A DNA stretch of 64,000 nt. Source: Periplaneta americana. Its lineage: Eukaryota; Arthropoda; Insecta; Blattodea; Blattidae. The stretch covers positions 1,142,001 through 1,206,000 of the forward strand of contig NW_027185501.1 of the NCBI RefSeq assembly GCF_040183065.1, in the 5' to 3' direction. This document shows positions 57,713 to 64,000 of this stretch, one piece after another. Numbering within the stretch: position 1 is the first letter of the stretch; every line of letters begins with the position of its first letter. A program made the translations under genes and the position numbers. The notes below the pieces were generated by a model, which ran no database searches, was not told the origin of the DNA, and worked only from the letters and a program-made list of their open reading frames with translations.

Positions 57713-57996
57713 TGCACTCGAAGTTGGATGCTTGACGGTCGTCAGCCCACTTTGAATTCTGTGTATATAGAGGAAATATTGGATCGGTGTCGGTTAGAGT
57801 TCCCGAGTAGCTCAGTGGTAGAGCGTTGGTACGTTAAACCAAAGTTCCCGTGTTCGATACCCGGCTCCGGAACAATTTTTCCCTCGAAATTATTCAAATC
57901 AACTTTACAGGTTGTTATACCTGAAATCTTGATTTGCATAATACACGTCACTGTTCGTTAACAGAAAACCACAATTTAAGTCACACGGAGTTAGTG
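57713..57996 (+). repeat. Hybrid monomer D/M
   Basis: The left linker is type D (TTTGAATTCTGTG, GAGGAAATATTGG). The core and right linker are type M (CAAAGTTCCCGTG and TTTACAGGTTG). B follows, as it does after M. It closes V6 early. Confidence 0.78.
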
Positions 57997-58085
57997 TGCA
58001 CTCGAATTTGGATGCTTGACGGTTGTCAGCCCAATTTGAGGTCTGTGGATATAGAGGGAAAAATTGGATCGGTGTCGGTTAGAGT

Positions 58086-58211
58086 TCCCGAGTAGCTCAG
58101 TGGTAGAGCGTTGGTACGTTAAACCAACGGTCCCGGGATCGATACCCGGCCCCGTGGTAGAGCGTTGCTACGTTAAACCAAAGGTCCCGGGTTCGATACC
58201 CGGCTCCGGAA
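58086..58211 (+). pseudogene. Composite tRNA-like core, type B
   Basis: Clean B-type composite opening V7, matching the one at 52233 as far as I read. Confidence 0.75.
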
Positions 58212-58992
58212 CAATTTTTCCCTCGAAATTATTCAAATCAACTTTACAGTTAGTTATACCTGAAATCTTTTTTGCATAATACACGTCACTGTTCGTTAAC
58301 AGAAAACCACAATTTAAGTCACACGGAGTTAGTGTGCACTCGAAGTTGGATGCTTGACGGTTGTCAGCCCACTTTGAGGTCTATGGATATAGAGGGAAAA
58401 ATTGAATCGCTGTCGGTTAGAGTTACCGAGAAGCTCAGTGGTAGAGCGTTGGTACATTAAACCAAAGGCCCCAGGTTCGATACCCGGCTCCGGAGCAATT
58501 TATCCCTCGAAATTATTCAAATCAACTTTACAGGGAATTATACCTGAAATCTTGATTTGCATAATACACGTCACTGTTCGTTAACAGAAAACCTTAATTT
58601 AAGTCACACGGAGTTAGTGTGCACTCGAAGTTGGATGCTTGACGGTTGTCAGCCCACTTTGAATTCTGTGTATATAGAGGAAATATTGGATCGGTGTCGG
58701 TTAGAGTTCCCGAGTAGCTCAGTGGTAGAGCTTTGGTACGTTAAACCAAAGGTCCCGGGTTCGATACCCGGCTCCGGAACAATTTTTCCCTCTAAATTAT
58801 TCAAATCAACTTTACAGGGAGTTATACCTGAAATCTTGATTTGCATAATACACGTTTCTGTTCGTTAACAGAAAACCACAATTTAAGTCACACGGAGTTA
58901 GTGTGCACTCGAAGTTGGATGCTTGACGGTTGTCAGCCCACTTCGGGGTCTGTTGATACAGAGGGAAAAATTGGATCGGTGTCGGTTAGAGT

Positions 58993-59064
58993 TCCCGAGT
59001 AGCTCAGTGGTAGAGCGTTGGTACGTTAAACCAAATGTCCCGGGTTCGATACCCGGCTCCGGAA
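58993..59064 (+). tRNA. Near-consensus tRNA-like core, type E, variable loop ATGTC
   Basis: Intact cloverleaf, boxes and T5, in a monomer whose tail switches to type F after the linker hairpin. Confidence 0.55.
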
Positions 59065-60328
59065 CAATTTTTCCCTCGAAATTATTCAAATCAACTTTAC
59101 AGGGAGTTATACCTGAAATCTTGATTCGCATAATACACGTCACTGTTCGTTAACAGTAAACCACAATTTAAGTCACACGGAGTTAGTGTGCACACGAAGT
59201 TGGATGCTTGACGGTTGTCAGCCCACTTTGAGGTCTGTGGATATAGAGGGAAAAATTGGATTGGCGTCGGTTAGAGTTCCCGAGTAGCTCAGTGGTAGAG
59301 CGTTGGTACGATAAAACAAAGGTCCCGGGTTGGATACCCGGTTCCGGAACAATTTTTCCCTCGAAATTATTCAAATCAACTTTACAGGGTGTTATACCTG
59401 AAATCTTGATTTGCATAATACACGTCACTGTTCGTTAACAGAAAACCACAATTTAAGTCACACGGAGTTGGTGTGCACTCGAAGTTGGATGCTTGACGGT
59501 TGTCAGCCCAATTTGAGGTCTGTGGATATAGAGGGAAAAATTGGATCGGTGTCGGTTAGAGTTTTCGAGTAGCTCAGTGGTAGAGCGTTGGTACGTTAAA
59601 CCAAAGGTCCCGGGTTCGATAACCGGCCCCGGAATAATTTTTCCCTCGAAATTATTCAAATCAACTTTACAGGGATTTATACCTGAAATCTTGATTTGCA
59701 TAATACACGTCACTGTTCGTTAACAGAAAACCACAATTTAAGTCACACGGAGTTAGTGTACACTCGAAGTTGGATGCTTGACGGTTGTCAGCCCACTTTG
59801 AGGTCTGTGGATATAGAGGGAAAAATTGAATCGGTGTCGGTTAGAGTTCCCAAGAAGCTTAGTGGTAGAGCGTTGGTACGTTAAACCAAAGGCCACCCGT
59901 TCGATACCCGGCTCCGGAACAATTTTTCCCACGAAATTATTCAAATCAACTTTACAGGGAGTTATACCTGAAATCTTGATTTGCATAATACACGTCACTG
60001 TTCGTTAACAGAAAACCACAATTTAAGTCACACGGAGTTAGTGTGAACTCGAAGTTGGATGCTTGACGGTTGTCAGCCCACTTTGAAGTCTGTGTATATA
60101 GAGGGAAAAATTGGATCGGTGTCGGTTAGAGTTCCCGAGAAGCTCAGTGGTAGAGCGTTGGTACGATAAACCAAAGGTCCCGGGATCGATACCCGGCTCC
60201 GGAACAATTTATCCCTCGAAATTATTCAAATCAACTTTACAGGGAGTTATACCTGAAATCTTGATTTGCATAATACACGTCACTCTTCGTTAACAGAAAA
60301 CCACAATTTAAGTCACACGGAGTTAGTG

Positions 60329-60666
60329 TGCACACGAAGTTGGATGCTTGACGGTTGTCAGCCCACTTTGAGGTCTGTGGATATAGAGGAAATATTGGAT
60401 CGGTGTCGGTTAGAGTTCCCGAGTAGCTCAGTGGTAGAGCGTTGGTACGTTAAACCAAAGGTCCCGGGATCGATACCCGGCCCCGTGGTAGAGCTTTGCT
60501 ACGTTAAACCAAAGTTCCCGGGTTCGATACCCGGCTCCGGAACAATTTTTCCCTCGAAATTATTCAAATCAACTTTACAGGGATTTATACCTGAAATCTT
60601 GATTTGCATAATACACGTCACTCTTCGTTAACAGAAAACCACAATTTAAGTCACACGGAGTTAGTG
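60329..60666 (+). repeat. A-type composite monomer, first of a tandem pair
   Basis: A 338-bp composite monomer directly followed by another of the same type and length. Both share TGCACACGAAG at their start and CACGTCACTCTTCG in the tail, marks not found in other A monomers of block V. This indicates a single-monomer duplication. Confidence 0.8.
60417..60542 (+). pseudogene. Composite tRNA-like core, type A
   Basis: First of two successive A composites, with CAAAGTTCCCG in the second half. Confidence 0.75.
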
Positions 60667-60754
60667 TGCACACGAAGTTGGATGCTTGACGGTTGTCAGC
60701 CCACTTTGAGGTCTGTGGATATAGAGGAAAAATTGGATCGGTGTCGGTTAGAGT

Positions 60755-60880
60755 TCCCGAGTAGATCAGTGGTAGAGCGTTGGTACGTTAAACCAAAGGT
60801 CCCTGGATCGATACCCGGCCCCGTGGTAGAGCTTTGCTACGTTAAACCAAAGGTCACGGGTTCGATACCCGGCTCCGGAA
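60755..60880 (+). pseudogene. Composite tRNA-like core, type A, altered A-box
   Basis: Second of the A pair. The A-box reads TAGATCAGTGG, the first T arm CCCTGGATCG, and the second T arm begins GGTCACGGG, so its promoter is probably weaker. Confidence 0.74.
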
Positions 60881-62231
60881 CAATTTTTCCCTCGAAATTA
60901 TTCAAATCAACTTTACAGGGAGTTATACCTGAAATCTTGATTTGCATAATACACGTCACTCTTCGTTAACAGAAAACCACAATTTAAGTCACACGGAGTT
61001 AGTGTGCACTCGAAGTTGAATGCTTGACGGTTGTCAGCCCACTTTGAGGTCTGTGGATATAGAGGGAAAAATTGAATCGGTGTCGGTTAGAGTTACCGAG
61101 TAGCTCTGTGGAAGAGCGTTGGTACGTTAAACCAAATGTCCCGGGTACGATACCCGGCTCCGGAACAATTTTTCCCTCGAAATTATTCAAATCAACTTTA
61201 CTGGGAATTATACCTGAAATTTTGATTTGCATAATACACGTCACTGTTCGTTAACAGAAAGCCACAATTTAAGTCACACGGAGTTAGTGTGCACTCGAAG
61301 TTGGATGCTTGACGGTTGTCAGCCCACTTTGAGGTCTGTGGACATAGAGAGAAAAATTGGATCGGTGTCGGTTAGAGTTCCCGAGTAGCTCAGTGGTAGA
61401 GCGTTGGTACGTTAAACCAAAGTTCTCGTGTTCGATACCCGGCTCCGGAACAATTTTTCCCTCCAAATTATTCAAATCAACTTTACAGGGAGTTATACCT
61501 AAAATCTTGATTTGCATAATACACGTCACTGTTCTTCAACAGAAAACCACAATTTATGTCACACGGATTTATTGTGCACTCGAAGTTGAATGCTTGACGT
61601 TTGTCAGCCCAATTTGAGGTCTGTTGATATAGAGGGAAAAATTGGATCGGCGTCGGTTAGAGTTCCCGAGTAGCTCAGTGGTAGAGCGTTGGTACGTTAA
61701 ACCAAAGGTACCGGGTTCGATAACCGGCTCCGGAACAATTTTTCCCTCGAAATTATTCAAATCAACTTTACAGGATGTTATACCTGATCTTGATTTGCAT
61801 AATACACGTCACTGTTCGTTAACAGAAAACCACAATTTAAGTCACACGGAGTTGGTGTGCACTCGAAGTTGGATGCTTGACGGTTGTCAGCCCACTTTGA
61901 GGTCTGTGGATATAGAGGGAAAAATTGGATCTGTGTCGGTTAGAGTTCCCGAGAAGCTCAGTGGTGGAGCTTTGGTACGTTAAACCAAAGGTACCGGATT
62001 CGATACCCGGCTCCGGAACAATTTTTCCCTCGAAATTATTCATATCAACTTTACAGGGAGTCATACCTGAAATCTTGATTTGCATAATACACGTCACTGT
62101 TCGTTAACAGACAACCACAATTTAAGTCACACGGAGTTAGTGTGCACTCGTTGTTTGATGCTTGACGGTTGTCAGCCCAATTTGAGGTCTGTGGATATAG
62201 AGGGAAAAATTTGATCGGTGTCGGTTAGAGT

Positions 62232-62303
62232 TCCCGAGTAGCTCAGTGGGAGAGCGTTGGTACGTTAAACCAAAGGTCCCGGGTTCGATACCCGGCTCCG
62301 GAA
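62232..62303 (+). tRNA. Near-consensus tRNA-like core, D loop AGTGGGA
   Basis: All stems match the consensus. The single change, T to A-box-distal G in the D loop (CAGTGGGAGAGC), is itself common in real tRNAs. The A-box, B-box and T5 are kept. Confidence 0.57.
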
Positions 62304-64000
62304 CAATTTTTCCCTCGAAATTATTCGAATCAACTTTACAGGGTGTTATACCTGAAATCTTGATTTGCATAATACACGTCACTGTTCGTTAACAGAAAAC
62401 CACAATATAAGTCACACGGAGTTGGTGTGCACTCGAAGTTGGATGCTTGACGGTTGTCAGCCCACTTTGATGTCTGTGGATATAGAGGGAAAAATTGGAT
62501 CTGTGTCGGTTAGAGTTCCGCGAGTAGCTCAGTGGTAGAGCGTTGGTACGTTAAACCAAAGGTACCGGGTTCGATACACGACTCCGGAAGAATTTTTCCC
62601 TCGAAAGTATTCAAATCAACTTTACAGGGAGTTATACCTGAAATCTTGATTTGCATAATACACGTCACTGTTCGTTAACAGAAAACCACAATTTAAGTCA
62701 CACGGAGTTAGTGTCAACTCGAAGTTGGATGCTTGACGGTTGTCAGCCCACTTTGAGATCTGTGGATATAGAGGGAAAAATTGAATCGGTGTCGGTTAGA
62801 GTTACCGAGTAGCTCAGTGGAAGAGCGTTGGTACGTTAATACAAAGGTCCCGGGTTCGATACCCGGCTCCGGAACAATTTTTCCCTCGAAATTATTCAAA
62901 TCAACTTTACAATGAGTTATACCTGAAATTTTGATTTGCATAATACACGTCACTGTTCGTTATCAGAAAATCACAATTTAAGTCACACGGAGTTAGTGTG
63001 CACTCGAAGTTGGATGCTTGACGGTTGTCAGCCCACTTTGAGGTCTGTGGATATAGAGAGAAAAATTGGATCGGTGTCGGTTAGAGTTCCCGAGTAGCTC
63101 AGTGGTAGAGCGTTGGTGATTTAAACCAAAGGTCCCGTGTTCGATATCCGGCTCCGGAACAATTTTTCCCTCGAAATTATTCAAATCAACTTTACAGTTA
63201 GTTATACCTGAAATCTTGATTTGCATAATACACGTCACTGTTCGTTAACTGAAAACCACAATTTAAGTCACACGGAGTTGGTGTGCACTCGAAGTTGAAT
63301 GCTTGTCAGTTGTCAGCCCAATTTGATGTCTGTGGATATAGTGGGAAAAATTGGATCTGTGTCGGTTAGAGTTCCCGAGTAGCTCAGTGGTAGAGCGTTG
63401 GTACGTTAAACCAAAGGTACCGGGTTCGATACCCTGCTCCGGAACAATTTTTCCCTCGAAATTATTCAAATCAACTTTACAGGGAGTAATACCTGAAATC
63501 TTGTTTTTCATAAAAGACGTCACTGTTCGTTAACAGAAAACCACAATTTAAGTCACACGGAGTTAGTGTGCACTCGAAGTTGGATGCTTGACGCTTGTCA
63601 CCCCACTTGGAATTCTGTGGATATAGAGGGAAAAATTGGATCGGTGTCGGTTAGAGTTCCCGAGAAGCTCAGTGGTAGAGCGTTGGTACATTAAACCAAA
63701 GGTCCCGGGTTCGATACCCATCTCCGGAACAATTTTTCCCTCGAAATTATTCTAATCAACTTTACAGGGAGTTATACCTGAAATCTTGATTTGCATAATA
63801 CACGTTACTGTTCGTTAACAGAAAACCACAATTTAAGTCACACGGAGTTAGTGTGCACTCGAAGTTGGATGCTTGACGGTTGTCAGCCCACTTCAAGGTC
63901 TGTGGATACAGAGGGAAAAATTGGATCGGTGTCGGTTAGAGTCCCCGAGTAGCTCAGTGGTAGAGCGTTGGTACGTTAAACCAAATGTCCCGGGTTCGAT

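Larger units (their letters stand above)
55098..57996 (+). repeat. Higher-order repeat V6: B C D E F G H C E D/M (2899 bp)
   Basis: Cores are 55187 (composite), 55525, 55809, 56094, 56379, 56663, 56947, 57232, 57517 and 57801. Near-identical stretches are shared with V5 (for example CCACTTTGAGTTCCGTGG with TATAGTGAAAAAAATTGG in F) and with V7, so these three are probably the most recently separated copies. The last monomer is a D/M hybrid. Confidence 0.85.
57997..60328 (+). repeat. Higher-order repeat V7: B C D E G H I K (2332 bp)
   Basis: Cores are 58086 (composite), 58424, 58708, 58993, 59278, 59563, 59848 and 60133. F is missing after E, and E ends in AACAGTAAACCAC, the tail of F, which is again a hybrid scar. 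The copy leads into the doubled A monomer. Confidence 0.82.
60667..63853 (+). repeat. Long-range paralogous block, copy 2
   Basis: Cores are 60755 (composite), 61094, 61379, 61664, 61947, 62232, 62517, 62803, 63088, 63373 and 63658. They match the run 33142-36895 in order and in private marks. One monomer fewer is present. Core 62517 has an extra base in its acceptor strand (TTCCGCGAG). A further partial monomer, with a core from 63943, runs off the window end. Confidence 0.8.
1..64000 (+). repeat. tRNA-like satellite array, 285-bp monomer, 221 cores
   Basis: The same 285-bp unit repeats head to tail across the window with no interruption and no inverted copy. Taking TGCACTCG as the unit start, units begin at 1, 286 and so on, and the last partial one begins at 63854. 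Within the unit, the linker occupies roughly positions 1-89 and 162-285, and the tRNA-like core positions 90-161. Twenty-two units are about 338-339 bp because of a 54-bp internal duplication; most others differ from 285 by at most one or two bases. Linker and core look similarly conserved between copies, which suggests homogenisation of the whole unit rather than selection on the RNA alone. Both array ends lie outside the window. Confidence 0.97.

Noticed and set aside
1-64000. CRISPR array.
   Set aside because: The whole 285-bp unit repeats; there are no short repeats separated by unique spacers.
1-64000. Cluster of dispersed SINE insertions.
   Set aside because: There are no target-site duplications, no A-rich or simple-repeat tails, one orientation only, and constant spacing. 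The monomer may descend from a tRNA-derived SINE, but here it is a tandem satellite.
1-64000. Bank of functional tRNA-Asn genes.
   Set aside because: C at position 33 and the acceptor C-C mismatch are in the consensus, and most copies carry further stem changes. A covariance-model score and CCA-ended RNA would be needed to accept this.
1-64000. 5S rRNA or snRNA repeat unit.
   Set aside because: The internal boxes are at tRNA spacing and the core folds as a cloverleaf; no 5S C-box or snRNA motif is seen.

Overview
The whole window is one satellite DNA array. I read about 220 complete head-to-tail monomers plus one partial (221 tRNA-like cores in total), all on the + strand. It already runs at base 1 and is still running at base 64000. 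The basic monomer is 285 bp. I see no protein gene, no rRNA gene, no transposon and no unique sequence. The organism is almost certainly a eukaryote, because each monomer carries an internal RNA polymerase III type promoter and a T-run terminator and sits in a multi-kilobase satellite. The sequence does not tell me which eukaryote.

Each monomer has two parts. The first is a 72-nt tRNA-like core: 7-bp acceptor arm, D arm, 5-bp anticodon arm, T arm, a perfect A-box (TAGCTCAGTGG), a B-box (GGTTCGATACC), and five T residues three bases downstream. The second is a linker of about 213 bp with a conserved small hairpin. The consensus core folds as a tRNA with anticodon GTT (Asn-type). It has two defects built into the consensus: C instead of T at position 33, and a C-C mismatch at pair 4-69 of the acceptor stem. 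The array therefore looks like a tRNA-derived, possibly Pol III-transcribed satellite rather than a bank of ordinary tRNA genes.

Layout: (I) 1-12981, monomers of eight recurring types, including two successive 2280-bp eight-monomer copies. (II) 12982-22872, more mixed monomers with a local 570-bp dimer duplication. (III) 22873-31530, a 4329-bp, 15-monomer block present twice in tandem and almost identical. (IV) 31531-38943, mixed monomers, part of which (33142-36895) reappears 27 kb downstream. (V) 38944-60328, seven copies of a higher-order repeat assembled from thirteen monomer types (called B C D E F G H I J K A L M here), each copy 2.3-4.1 kb because different internal monomers are missing. 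(VI) 60329-64000, a doubled A monomer followed by the relative of 33142-36895.

Twenty-two monomers carry an internal 54-bp duplication of the D-loop-to-acceptor part of the core. This gives a 126-nt composite with one A-box, two anticodon arms and two B-boxes. Many changes in higher-order repeat length are marked by a hybrid monomer, left half of one type and right half of another, as expected from unequal crossing-over. The many short reading frames on both strands arise because 285 is a multiple of three, so the same meaningless peptides recur at every monomer. I do not annotate them as genes.
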